Positions 1 through 9,040 of a stretch of DNA of 64,000 nucleotides are shown here, one piece after another. Location: assembly GCF_000758525.1 (NCBI RefSeq), contig NZ_CP009241.1:4898001-4962000 (forward strand), in the 5' to 3' direction. Within the stretch, counting starts at the first letter, position 1. The number at the start of each line of letters is the position of its first letter. The stretch is from Paenibacillus sp. FSL H7-0357. Lineage in GTDB: Bacteria; Bacillota; Bacilli; Paenibacillales; Paenibacillaceae. The notes under the pieces were generated by a model. The model did not search any database and was not told where the DNA came from. It was given only the letters and a program-made list of their open reading frames with translations. The position numbers and the translations under genes are program-made.

Positions 1-173
1 TATAAGGCTTGAAATCGCAAAAATAACACGATATTTGTAAAAATTGATGGATATAGAATTTATAAAGAGCGATGAAGATGATCAAGAAAAAAAACAATTT
101 AGGCATTAGTCGTTACAGAGATAGGGACAGATACATAGTATGGGGTATAAGTTAAAGCAAAGGAGGAACAACA

Positions 174-266
174 ATGAGTGGTTGTGCAGGATTTGGAGGG
201 TATACTTCTACTACTGTCATCTTGGTGCTTTACATTCTGTTGGTAATTGTTCTGAGAACGTTCTAA
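174..266 (+). CDS. YjcZ-type small sporulation protein (30 aa)
   Basis: A 30-residue hydrophobic micro-protein. It has a short Gly/Cys/Tyr-rich head (MSGCAGFGGY) followed by one membrane segment (about residues 13-27) ending in Arg-Thr-Phe. This is the pattern of the YjcZ/YjcZ-like sporulation family of Bacillaceae and Paenibacillaceae. A strong AAGGAGG at 160-166 lies 7 nt before the ATG and a perfect hairpin terminator follows at 284-308, so it is a stand-alone transcription unit. The region upstream (1-173) is AT-rich. A CATAGTATG stretch near 132 resembles a SigK -10, but this is only suggestive. Family assignment is by composition and layout; the biochemical role is unknown. Confidence 0.8.
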   Translation: MSGCAGFGGYTSTTVILVLYILLVIVLRTF

Positions 267-281
267 AATGATATTAAAAAA

Positions 282-311
282 ACAAGAGCCTACGCTATGG
301 AGGCTCTTTTC
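282..311 (+). terminator. Rho-independent terminator of the YjcZ-type gene
   Basis: A perfect 8-bp stem (AAGAGCCT at 284-291, AGGCTCTT at 301-308) with a 9-nt loop, followed by T residues. An A-run lies on the other side, so it may also end the convergent gene that finishes at 321. Confidence 0.8.
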
Positions 312-320
312 CCATTTATG

Positions 321-641
321 TTATGTGTACAATAAAGTAATGACAAGCAGCTCGTACAGGACAAGAGTTAGAATCATCTCATCACTACTGTAAGAAGGAC
401 CTCCGAAAAAAGCACGCTGCCCTCCTTGCTTTGGAACTGCGAAATACAGTAAGCCTCTGTCACAATGCACAATTCTCCCGACGTAAACTTGACCGTCCAG
501 GGTTTCAATTCTGACAATTTGATTACCATGTTGTTTGCATATATGCTGTAGGTGACTTCTAATGTTTTTTAAGTTTTGAACAGATTGGCTGTCTGCTTGA
601 TACAAAACTTTTTGCTGATATCCTGCAGTTTGGAAACTCAT
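321..641 (-). CDS. Hypothetical small cytoplasmic protein, possible Sm-like fold
   Basis: Conserved-looking 106-residue protein without signal peptide or membrane segment. The middle part (IVRIETLDGQVYVGRIVHCDRG) reads like strand-turn-strand of a small Sm/LSm-type beta barrel, but this is only a shape impression. The ATG at 641 is preferred because a GAAGGGA ribosome-binding site sits 8-9 nt upstream; an upstream GTG at 650 would lie directly on that site. Convergent with the YjcZ-type gene. Function unknown. Confidence 0.6.
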   Translation of the reverse strand: MSFQTAGYQQKVLYQADSQSVQNLKNIRSHLQHICKQHGNQIVRIETLDGQVYVGRIVHCDRGLLYFAVPKQGGQRAFFGGPSYSSDEMILTLVLYELLVITLLYT

Positions 642-805
642 GGTTAACACTCCCTTCTAATAAACTAATACATCATATGCCTAGTGCAATTACGTGGTTC
701 GTTGCTTTAGAAAAAAGTTCTATGAACCTCCCCTCTTCCTTTTATTTGAAATGAACCCGTTTTATTTGGTATAACATAAGCAAACTGGTAAGGAGGTGAG
801 CTCAT

Positions 806-1619
806 ATGAACCATAAACTGCTTAAAGCACTGAATAAGCTGTACAAATATCCTAATTACGATTACGACAGAGAGAGGGAAGTAAGCGTCTACCTGGTGGA
901 TACCCTGTCATCCCGATCGTGAACTGCTGGAACAGCATCATTGGCAGGCTAATGATATCGGGCACATCACACATGATTCTGTGATTCTGTGTGCGGGTTC
1001 AGCCACAACGATGAAGGCTGGACAAACGCATCCTATATTAGATATGCCATTCACTTAGGGAATGTATATGGAAATAGTCCAATCGGCGCCTATGTGGACA
1101 TAACCGAGTTTGCGCAAATCATAAAGAATGAGCCTATAATCCCGAGTAGTGAGGATATTGCCGTTTTTAATCGGCTGCTCCGCAGTCTCGCTGAGGCGCC
1201 GGAAGATGAGACTCCAGGTAAATATGAGAAACGCCTAACCTCCATGAAGCTGGTTAAAGGAACGGCAGGTGTGCGCCGGGGTATCCTGCAATCACTGGCA
1301 ACGGTCGGCATCCTGCCCAATCAGGTGTTGGAGCTTCAAGCTGATCGTTGGAGCAATAGGGAAGACATTGTAAACGGAGAACTGCAGTTGAACAATACAA
1401 GAGGCCGGTCCGACATGGAAATGCCGTGGGCGGGATGGTACGGAGACCTTGGGGTGGATTGGGACAAGGCGCAGCAGTTATTTGGCGAATGGATACAGCC
1501 CTAATATTAAAGCGGAGCTGCACAAGAAAGTCGGCAAGAAACTACGAGCAAGAACAATGGTGTTAGATGCATGTAAAAAAGCGAATTTCACGACTGTCCA
1601 ACTTTTGAAAACTTCATAG
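806..1619 (+). pseudogene. Decayed hypothetical gene with three frame lesions (about 267 codons when repaired)
   Basis: A strong AAGGAGGTG precedes the ATG at 806, but the frame stops after 38 codons at 920-922. Coding continues in the +1 frame (…PDRELLEQHHWQAND…) to about 980, returns to the first frame from 989 to 1504, and then moves again for a tail to TAG at 1617-1619. Three small changes repair it: removal of one base near 908-914, removal of one copy of the tandem 8-mer TGATTCTG (974-981 and 982-989), and removal of one C from the CCC at 1499-1501. The corrected 804 nt are an exact multiple of three with no internal stop. No signal peptide or family was recognised. Sequencing error is possible, but three different lesions favour real decay. 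Confidence 0.75.
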
Positions 1620-1653
1620 CCGTTTCGATTATTGGAAGGGAGTACACCTATTT

Positions 1654-2097
1654 ATGGATAATCTAAAAGCGATTTTGCAAGAAAAAGGGGTTCAATATGA
1701 GATTATTCATCATGAAAAACAGATTCGTACAGCCCAGGAAGGCGCAGATTATTTTGGAATTGAAATAGGTCAAACAGCACCCACTTTGGTTCTCAAGTCA
1801 GAAAAAGGATATTTTGCAATGATTGTTTCTGGAAATCGTGGGCGTGTAAATTTAGAAGAAGTGTCAGACATTTTAGAATGCAACCAATTGAAAATGGCAA
1901 CCCCAAAAGAAGTCCAGCAAATAACTGGATACACTGTTGGTAGTGTCTCCTTAGTGCTTTCTTTGCCTTGTATCGTAGATAGAGGGCTTTTTTATTATCC
2001 ATTTGTTTACGGAGGTACGGGAGAACCAGCATCGACATTGAAGATTGCCCCAAATGATTTAGAAAAACTAAATCAAGTTGTCGCTTTTTGGGATTGA
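1654..2097 (+). CDS. YbaK/EbsC-type aminoacyl-tRNA deacylase
   Basis: 147 residues matching the single-domain YbaK/ProX fold: an N-terminal helix (LKAILQEKGVQYEIIHHEK), the strand holding Lys in TLVLKSEKGYFAMIVSGNR, and a C-terminal block with GGTGEPASTLKI, where these proteins carry their conserved G-x-G turn. Family members hydrolyse mischarged aminoacyl-tRNAs such as Cys-tRNA(Pro) in the cytoplasm. The start is supported by GGAAGGGAG upstream. It stands alone between a pseudogene and a convergent lipoprotein gene. The exact amino-acid specificity cannot be read from sequence. Confidence 0.85.
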   Translation: MDNLKAILQEKGVQYEIIHHEKQIRTAQEGADYFGIEIGQTAPTLVLKSEKGYFAMIVSGNRGRVNLEEVSDILECNQLKMATPKEVQQITGYTVGSVSLVLSLPCIVDRGLFYYPFVYGGTGEPASTLKIAPNDLEKLNQVVAFWD

Positions 2098-2131
2098 TTA
2101 AAAGAAAATCATCTTACGCCAACTTGATACT

Positions 2132-2479
2132 CTAATTATCTAATAAAACAACAATAATTACGAAAAGAGCCAAAAAGAAACATACTGTACCCGATAGATC
2201 ATCGTTGGCTTCACTATAAATATTAATGCTATTTTCAGCATCATCATGGGCAGTAAGATTATATGAGTCATCAATCCAATCGCCATTGCTGCGCGCCAGC
2301 AAATCGCCTAATTCTTCATCTTTAGGCTCAGCAGTTATTTCCTCTTCCACCTTCTTGGGTGGATTGTTCTCAGCAGCGCTACCTCTATTGTCATTTAATT
2401 TTGATGTGCTGCAAGCAATCAGGGATGTTAGCAGTAGTGAAACCAAAACAACCATAAACATACGTGATAGAAATTTCAA
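2132..2479 (-). CDS. Hypothetical lipoprotein with C-terminal membrane segment
   Basis: 115 residues with a basic N-terminus, a hydrophobic stretch and a lipobox ending in Ala-Cys (SLIAC), so probably a lipidated extracellular protein. A charged Asp/Glu/Lys-rich middle is followed by a second hydrophobic stretch (CFFLALFVIIVVLL) close to the C-terminus, which is unusual for a lipoprotein. The first codon is TTG at 2479 and no convincing ribosome-binding site precedes it; an ATG seven codons in is an alternative. No family recognised. Confidence 0.5.
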   Translation of the reverse strand: MKFLSRMFMVVLVSLLLTSLIACSTSKLNDNRGSAAENNPPKKVEEEITAEPKDEELGDLLARSNGDWIDDSYNLTAHDDAENSINIYSEANDDLSGTVCFFLALFVIIVVLLDN

Positions 2480-2551
2480 AAATAGCCTAAGTTTGTTTTA
2501 TTTTCCACAGTCTAGTTTCTAGTACCCTCTTCCCCACTAGTGAAAAGTCAG

Positions 2552-2577
2552 CAAAAAGCGGCACATTTAAGTGCCGC
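2552..2577 (-). terminator. Terminator after the isochorismatase-like gene
   Basis: A GCGGCAC/GTGCCGC stem (2558-2564 and 2571-2577) with a 6-nt loop, followed on the minus strand by a five-T run. It lies just past the stop codon at 2585. Confidence 0.85.
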
Positions 2578-2584
2578 CTGCGAA

Positions 2585-3145
2585 TTATGATCTATAAGAG
2601 TCATGTGTGGGACGAAACAAATCTTCCTCGGAATCTCTGACCATAGAAAAGTGTTCCACATTGTAGTGCCCATGTAACGTTTTATTGTGATGCCTGATGA
2701 TCTGTTCTGCACTTAAAACATCAGTGTCCGTTGTAGAATGTCCATCCCCAACCAAGGTGACATCCATATTACTGACCGTAGCAGTCCGGACTGCAGTATC
2801 GATGCAGTGCTGAGTTTTACACCCCATAATGACCACATGCCCAATCTGCTGATCTTTCAGGTATTGAAGAAGTCCTGTCCCGTGAAAAGAATTGGTTGCC
2901 AGCTTATCAAAGACTTTGGCATCCGCAGACTTATTGATTTCATGGTGCACTTGAAAACCTGCACCTTTTCCCTCCGCTACATCGAGGTCCCTTACAAACA
3001 CAACTTCGACACCTGCTTCTTGGGCTCGTTCAATCACTTTATTAATATTCCGGATAAGCTGTTCTTTGTTAAATACCGCACTTTCCTGCTCATTTCCATC
3101 GATTAACTCTTGCTGCGCATCAATAATTAATAATACCTGATTCAA
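2585..3145 (-). CDS. Isochorismatase-family cysteine hydrolase
   Basis: 186 residues with the three-part catalytic pattern of this family: Asp in the N-terminal strand LLIIDAQ, a central Lys, and the nucleophile Cys in the block MGCKTQHCIDTAVR, preceded by the typical strand HVVIMG. These cytoplasmic enzymes cleave amides or vinyl ethers (nicotinamidase, isochorismatase and related). Here the substrate is not evident, since no siderophore or NAD genes are adjacent. The AAAGGGG ribosome-binding site supports the ATG. It is followed by its own terminator. Confidence 0.85.
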   Translation of the reverse strand: MNQVLLIIDAQQELIDGNEQESAVFNKEQLIRNINKVIERAQEAGVEVVFVRDLDVAEGKGAGFQVHHEINKSADAKVFDKLATNSFHGTGLLQYLKDQQIGHVVIMGCKTQHCIDTAVRTATVSNMDVTLVGDGHSTTDTDVLSAEQIIRHHNKTLHGHYNVEHFSMVRDSEEDLFRPTHDSYRS

Positions 3146-3190
3146 ATTGATTTTCCCCTTTCAGATGGCGGGGAACGTTAACGGACATGA

Positions 3191-3241
3191 TTAGTTAGAC
3201 GTTATCCCCATATTGTTTTTTTCGCTGGCATTGTTTTTCAT
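3191..3241 (-). CDS. Candidate 16-residue peptide with strong ribosome-binding site
   Basis: An ATG at 3241 is preceded at good spacing by GGGAGGTAG and opens a 16-codon frame rich in Asn, Lys and Ser, ending at TAA 3191-3193. It lies between selO (upstream) and the isochorismatase gene (downstream). The hydrophilic peptide has no recognisable family. It could be a translated short ORF of the following transcript or a chance frame behind a good ribosome-binding site. Confidence 0.3.
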   Translation of the reverse strand: MKNNASEKNNMGITSN

Positions 3242-3304
3242 AATATCTACCTCCCGAGAAAAATAGTGTATCCACTTTAGGGTGAACCTTTAAGACTTTA
3301 TTAG

Positions 3305-4777
3305 TCAGGTACCGCAGAAAGTCCGGTAGGGTCTGGTGGATTCCTCTGGCAGTGAATTGTAGTCATCCTGATCTGAAGAGTAGGCGTATGGGTTCGCAAG
3401 CACACCAAGAAGCCGCTCCAGCACACTGAAGTCCTCTTTTCTCACTGCTGCTTCGAGCGCTTCTTCTACCCGGTGGTTGCGTGGAATTACCGCTGGATTG
3501 CTGGCGCGCATTACCTGCTGCGAAGCGTCTTGCGATTCCTGCTGCCTGCCCAGTCTCGCCTGCCAAAGTTCATACCACCCCGTAAATTCAGATGTTCCAT
3601 GCAAAACCGTTTCTTCCGGCTTATTTAAAGTTAAGGCACGGAAAGTATGGGTATAGTCGGCACGATACTGTTGCATCATTTCCAGCAAGCCTTCGATAAG
3701 GGATTCATCCTGCGGTTCTTCGTTAAAGATTCCAAGCTTCGCCCTCATTCCTGCGAGCCATTGGCTGAGGAAGATCTCTTGAAAATCTGCAATCGCATCC
3801 TCGGCAAGGCTGATCGCCTCGCCCTTGTCTTCATGCAGCAACGGCAGCAGCGTTTCCGCAAATCTTGCGAGATTCCACGCAGCAATCCCCGGCTGATTTC
3901 CATAGGCATACCGGCCTTGAAGATCTATCGAGCTGAATACTGTCGCAGGATTATAGACATCCATGAAGGCACAAGGACCGTAGTCAATGGTTTCTCCACT
4001 TAGCGCCATGTTGTCGGTATTCATCACTCCATGAATAAACCCGACCAGCTGCCACTTAGCAATCAGCTCGGCCTGACGTTTGATCACTTCCCGAAGCAGC
4101 ACAAGATAACGGTTCGGATCAGAATCAGAGTCAGCTCCCGGATAATGTCTTTGCAGCGTGTAATCTGCCAGAGCCTGAAGATCCTTGTCAGTGCCCCATG
4201 CGGAGACATATTGAAAAGTACCGACACGCAGATGACTGGCAGCTACACGAGTCAATATAGCACCCGGCTGCTCGGTCTCGCGGAATATGGACTCCCCTGT
4301 AGTGACAACCGCCAAGCTGCGGGTGGTAGGAATACCAAGCGCATGCATGGCTTCACTGATAATATATTCGCGTAGCATTGGCCCGAGCGCTGCCCGTCCA
4401 TCGCCTCCGCGGGAGTATGGCGTTCTACCTGCACCCTTAAGCTGAATATCAAATCTCTCGCCTTCTGGCGTAATCTGTTCACCAAGAAGCACAGCCCTGC
4501 CATCACCTAACCTGTTAAAGTGTCCGAATTGATGCCCTGCATAAGCTTGGGCAAGTGAATCAGCACCTTCAGGAATTTCGTTGCCTGCAAACACTGCAGC
4601 ACCATCATCGCTACGCAGTGCCGGACCCTTCAACCCAAGAGATGCTGCCAAGGTTTCATTGAAAATCACCAGCTTCGGCAGTCTTACGGAATCCGGTTTG
4701 AGCCTTGTATACAGCGATTCGGGAAGAGAAACATAACTGTTGTCGAAATTCCATCCTGCATCTATTTTCTCAGTCAT
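3305..4777 (-). CDS. selO: SelO/YdiU-type protein adenylyltransferase (pseudokinase)
   Basis: 490 residues, the usual length. Family landmarks are in order: [14 protein letters not shown] (about 82-95), the [19 protein letters not shown] block with the nucleotide-binding Lys near 114 (111-129), HGVMNTDN (239-246) and the metal-binding DYGPCAFMD (255-263). SelO transfers AMP from ATP to Ser/Thr/Tyr hydroxyls of proteins, with redox-linked roles in Escherichia coli and mitochondria. The C-terminus ends Phe-Cys-Gly-Thr, with Cys at the place where animal proteins carry selenocysteine. Start supported by AAAGGAG. Minus-strand neighbours have no evident functional link. Confidence 0.95.
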   Translation of the reverse strand: MTEKIDAGWNFDNSYVSLPESLYTRLKPDSVRLPKLVIFNETLAASLGLKGPALRSDDGAAVFAGNEIPEGADSLAQAYAGHQFGHFNRLGDGRAVLLGEQITPEGERFDIQLKGAGRTPYSRGGDGRAALGPMLREYIISEAMHALGIPTTRSLAVVTTGESIFRETEQPGAILTRVAASHLRVGTFQYVSAWGTDKDLQALADYTLQRHYPGADSDSDPNRYLVLLREVIKRQAELIAKWQLVGFIHGVMNTDNMALSGETIDYGPCAFMDVYNPATVFSSIDLQGRYAYGNQPGIAAWNLARFAETLLPLLHEDKGEAISLAEDAIADFQEIFLSQWLAGMRAKLGIFNEEPQDESLIEGLLEMMQQYRADYTHTFRALTLNKPEETVLHGTSEFTGWYELWQARLGRQQESQDASQQVMRASNPAVIPRNHRVEEALEAAVRKEDFSVLERLLGVLANPYAYSSDQDDYNSLPEESTRPYRTFCGT

Positions 4778-4805
4778 AATATCTCCTTTATCCGAAATTT
4801 ATTCT

Positions 4806-5729
4806 TCACAAAGCATTTTCTCTGATTTCATTTAGTTCAGCTGTATTAAAAACACCTGCATGATACAGGTTGAAAAATTCCTCCGAAACACTTTGATCAA
4901 AAATAATCATGTCATCCGTATTTACGGTGACTCTAATCCCATTATCATATAATTTTCTAATAGGATGCACGTTATAACCTGCTGCCCTGCAAAGTACAAC
5001 ATTACTTGTCGGACATATATTAAGCTGAATTTTATGATCACATAACCAATTCATAATGCTTTGCGAGCTGGCAGCAGCTATGCCGTGCTGAACTTGATCG
5101 AGTTCAAGTTCTTCTACAGCCTCTTTGACTAATTCAGCTGATCCAAATTCGCCTACATGCGCTTTTAGCAGCAATCCTTTTTCTTTCGCTTTTCTGTATA
5201 CTTTTTTGAAGGAAGGAACAGCAAATTCATCGCCAAACATATCCAACGATTGGAAATAATTCTGAGCGAAATATTGATCTAACTTTTCATTTATCTCATC
5301 AATAGGAGTATAGGATAAGAATGCAATTTCCGGTACAAAAGTAACATCTGGAGCAACGCTTTGATGAATCCTTTTTAATGCTTTAACCAAATCCTCAATG
5401 GATTGATCATAAAAAGCCTCTTCTCCTATTGAAACGCTCATATGAAGCAGCTGTACACCATCCAACTTTGCCTGCATAAATGCGGCTTCGAGACGTTTTT
5501 CATACCCTAATCTTCCCTGAAATAATGGTTTTATGTATTGCGCATTCCATTGATTCATTTCATCCAGATCTTTAAACTTCGGACAATCAGGTATTTTCAC
5601 TCCGGCCCATTCTTCGATATACTTCTTATTACCGCCTCTTGGAAGATGGTTGTGCAAATCCCCTTTTGGTATTTTTCTCATCTCAGCCAAATCATTACTT
5701 TCCAACGCTTTACAAAATCTTTCCTTCAT
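4806..5729 (-). CDS. Adenosine deaminase-like metal-dependent hydrolase
   Basis: 307 residues. It carries the amidohydrolase-superfamily ADA pattern: metal-binding H-x-H in GDLHNHLPRGG (26 and 28), KAHVGEFGSAE (metal His and catalytic Glu), QHGIA, and the metal Asp in VNTDD near the end. ADA-type enzymes deaminate adenosine or related aminopurines; the lower conservation means the true substrate is open. The ATG at 5729 has GGAGGTG six bases upstream. A longer frame starting at 5777 has a site only 2 nt from its ATG and would add a Gly-rich extension not typical of the family. Confidence 0.8.
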   Translation of the reverse strand: MKERFCKALESNDLAEMRKIPKGDLHNHLPRGGNKKYIEEWAGVKIPDCPKFKDLDEMNQWNAQYIKPLFQGRLGYEKRLEAAFMQAKLDGVQLLHMSVSIGEEAFYDQSIEDLVKALKRIHQSVAPDVTFVPEIAFLSYTPIDEINEKLDQYFAQNYFQSLDMFGDEFAVPSFKKVYRKAKEKGLLLKAHVGEFGSAELVKEAVEELELDQVQHGIAAASSQSIMNWLCDHKIQLNICPTSNVVLCRAAGYNVHPIRKLYDNGIRVTVNTDDMIIFDQSVSEEFFNLYHAGVFNTAELNEIRENAL

Positions 5730-5794
5730 CCTGCACCTCCTGAATACCGCTCCTCCAGTTCCAAAATCCCCCTCCATTGCTCCTTTTCCTTATC

Positions 5795-6943
5795 TCAAGT
5801 ATTTAAGTTCAATTTATATGTCGCTAAAATTCCTTGGATGTAACCGGTCAGCTCTTGTGCCGCTTGCTTATGGGCCAAAACCCCGGGATGGCTTCTTGCA
5901 CCTATAGTTTCATTCGTCATATTCGGAAGTTGAAATACAGAAACCTTCTTGTCGCCTGTTCTCTTGGCATAACGGTCTACACCACGATGAATCGCCGGCA
6001 TCATCGGGATGCCCAGCATTCCATAGGCCCAGATGATGTGCGCAGTTTTATTATTAGTTCTGAGCTTCAGAAGAAACTTCTCAACAGCCAACTCGAATGC
6101 CGCCAAATCCGCTTCATTATAAGTCCCGTCCTCATTTAGCCGTTGATTATGAATCTTCCCGCTATCTTCATCGTGCCATCCCGGAGAATGAAAAGCACCG
6201 TCATCATTGGTTCCGAGATTAACCACCACCACATCCGGCTGCCAAGAATCAAAATCATTTGCTGCAAAAGCTCCTAACGCTGCATTTTTCGCACCGGCAA
6301 GCAGCCCGCATACCTGCTCGTAGGTTTCAGGAAGATTGGCATGCGGATTATTATCCCAGCTAGTAAGCACTCCCCACCCGCTTTGCGAAATAACCCGATA
6401 TTCTGCGTTAAAAGCGTCAGCCGTCATTGCCGTATAATTATGTATTGCGCTGAACCACATCGGAATCCAGTCTTCTTCACTTTTGCCTCCGACGACGCCT
6501 TCCCCGGAAGTAATGCTGTCGCCAATAAACTCAAATTTATAGGGCCTAGCTTCAACAGGCACAAATTCCCCATCCGTCTTCACGGCGTGGATTTGCATGT
6601 AGCAGCCCGGATCTCCGCTCATAGCCTGCACATCTTTTACAACCCGGACATTCTTCGCAGCATTCTCATTCATCCCTCTGAACACACAGACCCAGTACCT
6701 TCCGGCGGTTAACATTTGTCTGCTTACAGGTACAGAGTTGATGAGTATACTAATCCAAGGCTCGTACTGGTCATATCCGGACTCCACTTCAATCCAGAGC
6801 TCCGAAGCCTTTACGTTGAATTCAACCGCACTTCCTGTCCAGAACAAGGTTACCGGATCCAGGCAGCCTGTTGTTCTGCCATGAACCTTCAAATGTTCGA
6901 TCCCGGAGCATGGATATGTCTGCAATGCTTCATTTTTGTGCAT
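5795..6943 (-). CDS. SGNH/GDSL hydrolase with N-terminal CE2-like domain
   Basis: 382 residues in two parts. An N-terminal beta-rich region (about 1-130) resembles the jelly-roll domain of carbohydrate esterase family 2. The C-terminal SGNH hydrolase has block I FIGDSITSGEG (nucleophile Ser), block III VNLGTNDDG and block V SHPGVLAH (His). CE2 enzymes remove acetyl groups from sugars. No signal peptide is present, so an intracellular role on imported sugars is likely. The ATG at 6943 is chosen because GGAGGG precedes it; an adjoining TTG at 6946 is less likely. Confidence 0.8.
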   Translation of the reverse strand: MHKNEALQTYPCSGIEHLKVHGRTTGCLDPVTLFWTGSAVEFNVKASELWIEVESGYDQYEPWISILINSVPVSRQMLTAGRYWVCVFRGMNENAAKNVRVVKDVQAMSGDPGCYMQIHAVKTDGEFVPVEARPYKFEFIGDSITSGEGVVGGKSEEDWIPMWFSAIHNYTAMTADAFNAEYRVISQSGWGVLTSWDNNPHANLPETYEQVCGLLAGAKNAALGAFAANDFDSWQPDVVVVNLGTNDDGAFHSPGWHDEDSGKIHNQRLNEDGTYNEADLAAFELAVEKFLLKLRTNNKTAHIIWAYGMLGIPMMPAIHRGVDRYAKRTGDKKVSVFQLPNMTNETIGARSHPGVLAHKQAAQELTGYIQGILATYKLNLNT

Positions 6944-6994
6944 CAAATTCCCTCCAATTTACGGTTTTAACCCACAGGAGATCTGTAAACTTCT

Positions 6995-7603
6995 CTACAT
7001 CCATTGATACATCATAACAATAGAGGAGATCAGGTTAGTCAGCCCATGCAGGACCCAACCTGGTATAATCGAGCCGGCAGATAACTTCTCGTCCAACAGT
7101 CCGATGCTCCAGCCCACAAAGCCTGCAAGAATCATTACAACTACAGAATGAAAAAATCCGGCACTACTGTATAACATAACAGCATGTACGGCGCCAAACA
7201 ATAGAGCCTGGGCACTGTTCCCAATTGCAAATCCGAACTTCGAGCTTAGCCGTTTGCCAATGAATCCGCGGAACAGAATCTCTTCGGACAAACTCGTCTG
7301 CATCCATGAATAGATCAACGCCGGAATCAGCCCCTTAAGACCTGTACCGTAAAACTGCGAGCTGGCCAAAGTATCCTTATCCAGCATATAGATTGTAGTA
7401 AGCATTCCCAAGCTGGTGAATATAGTCGCTGTAAGGATGAAGCATAGGATGAACTGCCTTCTGGAAACCACTTGAGGTTTCTTCCAGCCAATCCACTTTA
7501 CAAACGAAGATGTCTTTCTGCTTGTAAAGAACCAGTATACATAGGGAATAGAGGTGAACAAGATAAGCTGAAGGACTGCACTGATGAGCAATGACAATGT
7601 CAA
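6995..7603 (-). CDS. CPBP-family intramembrane glutamic protease
   Basis: 202 residues with about six membrane segments and the three CPBP/ABI motifs: EEILFRGFIGKRL (motif 1, paired Glu), FGAVHA (motif 2 His) and GWVLHGLTN (motif 3). Members cleave membrane-embedded peptides or mature prenylated or bacteriocin-like peptides. It lies directly downstream of a GHKL/LytTR two-component pair, a context often linked to peptide signalling, but no peptide gene is seen. The start is TTG at 7603, eight bases after AGGAGG. Confidence 0.85.
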   Translation of the reverse strand: MTLSLLISAVLQLILFTSIPYVYWFFTSRKTSSFVKWIGWKKPQVVSRRQFILCFILTATIFTSLGMLTTIYMLDKDTLASSQFYGTGLKGLIPALIYSWMQTSLSEEILFRGFIGKRLSSKFGFAIGNSAQALLFGAVHAVMLYSSAGFFHSVVVMILAGFVGWSIGLLDEKLSAGSIIPGWVLHGLTNLISSIVMMYQWM

Positions 7604-7714
7604 CGGAATAACCTCCTTTTAATAAAGAACAGCCTCACTTTATCATGGACTGCTTCTCTGAAACGGGAGGAGACCGTAACTTGCCCGGTTGATGGAGTAA
7701 TTGGCATCTGATAG

Positions 7715-9040
7715 CTACCCGGGCACTGGCAATACCGCCAGCATCATGAACTGCTGATCCTCATATCTGAAACTGACACTTCCTTGAAGCTGCTGAACGG
7801 CATACTCAATACTTTCGATTCCGAACCCTTTGCTGCCTAAGTTCCGCTTGCTGGATAAAAAGGAGCCATGTCCGTCCTCCGTAAGCAGAGATGCGGGATT
7901 CTTCAGGGAAATCACCAATAATCCGTCACTATAAATCACTTCCAGTTCAATTGAATACGGCCCTGGCTGGGGTAATCTCTGAACTCCTTCAATCGCATTG
8001 TCGAGGGCATTGCCAAGGATTATCGCAATATTCACCTCTTTGCCTGCAAGCGACAAGTCCTGAGGAATGCGAAAATGAGATTGCATTGCAACCTTATTCA
8101 GTTCGGCTATAGCGAACTTCTCGTTATAGATCGCATCAATAGCTATGTTTCCAGAAGAGATAAATTTTTCTCCCGGCCTATGCTTCAAAGCAACCTCCGC
8201 AACATAAGCGCTGGCTTCTTGTACAGCTCCTGCTTCCAGCAGAGAATGAATGAGGAGCAGAACATGATTCAGATCATGGCGCAATCGCTTTGCTTCTTGA
8301 TTCTCTTTCAGCTTACCTGTGTATTCCGTCACTTGCTGCTCCAGCACATGATTATGGAATTCTACCTGCATCCGTCTCATTAACTTATGGTACATAAACA
8401 TTACAGCAATGTTAATGACAAGAATACCTAACAGAATGATCACAAATTCAAGCGGGATATTGGAAGGCTTGAACCCATTCCCTCTTATATTGACAATAAT
8501 AATGAGCAAAGAGCCGGCCGAAACCAGATCCAGCACAGCCCAATCCTGATTCGACAGTAACGTTGTGTTGTCAACTTGGAATAGCCGCAACAATAGCAGG
8601 CATAACATGATGCTTAGCAAAATAACAACGATGAAACTGAAAGACAGCCATAGGAAATTGGCGTTATCCACTCTCTCGGGATCGAGCGGGATATGCTGAA
8701 CCCCGTACCACACCAGCATTTCAATAACAACTGTAAATACCGTATAGAAACTGCTGAAGAACAGCTTTTGCAGTACACTGCCGCGAAAATAAACGGTCGT
8801 AATCAGACTATACACTAGGAGGTGAAGGACAACCGAAACAACCGGCGGCAAGCTGGCTGCGGTAAGTGATTTAACCATATAAACGAGAATAAGGCAGCCT
8901 ACGAATGACTTCTTGCTCCTGTTCAGGATTAGAAATTTCTTTAGAAAAATATAGAATGCAAACCCCTGCGGAGCATAAATAAGGATGAGCATAAACACAC
9001 CGAGCAAAAAGTAAGGACTATTCTCCTGAATGAAAGACAT
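7715..9040 (-). CDS. GHKL sensor histidine kinase (AgrC/quorum-sensing type)
   Basis: 441 residues: about six to seven membrane segments in residues 10-220, a coiled linker, the H box KRLRHDLNHV (His about 255), and a HATPase_c domain with NALDNAIEG and the G boxes GSKGFGIES. This architecture is that of AgrC/ComD-like kinases that bind secreted peptides. Its ATG directly follows the TAG of the response regulator, so the two are co-translated. No agrB/agrD-like peptide processing pair is adjacent; the downstream CPBP protease could be a partner. Confidence 0.85.
   Translation of the reverse strand: MSFIQENSPYFLLGVFMLILIYAPQGFAFYIFLKKFLILNRSKKSFVGCLILVYMVKSLTAASLPPVVSVVLHLLVYSLITTVYFRGSVLQKLFFSSFYTVFTVVIEMLVWYGVQHIPLDPERVDNANFLWLSFSFIVVILLSIMLCLLLLRLFQVDNTTLLSNQDWAVLDLVSAGSLLIIIVNIRGNGFKPSNIPLEFVIILLGILVINIAVMFMYHKLMRRMQVEFHNHVLEQQVTEYTGKLKENQEAKRLRHDLNHVLLLIHSLLEAGAVQEASAYVAEVALKHRPGEKFISSGNIAIDAIYNEKFAIAELNKVAMQSHFRIPQDLSLAGKEVNIAIILGNALDNAIEGVQRLPQPGPYSIELEVIYSDGLLVISLKNPASLLTEDGHGSFLSSKRNLGSKGFGIESIEYAVQQLQGSVSFRYEDQQFMMLAVLPVPG

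Noticed and set aside
72..155. Short basic ORF (27 codons) upstream of the YjcZ-type gene
   Set aside because: The ribosome-binding site is poor and the frame is Lys/Asn/Arg-rich, as expected for AT-rich noncoding DNA. Nothing supports translation.
2226..2522. Plus-strand open frame opposite the lipoprotein gene at 2132-2479
   Set aside because: It is the antisense of a gene with a clear signal peptide and lipobox, and has no ribosome-binding site or promoter of its own.
3305..4777. Selenocysteine in SelO
   Set aside because: The C-terminal position reads a normal Cys codon followed by Gly-Thr and stop; no in-frame TGA or SECIS-like hairpin is involved.
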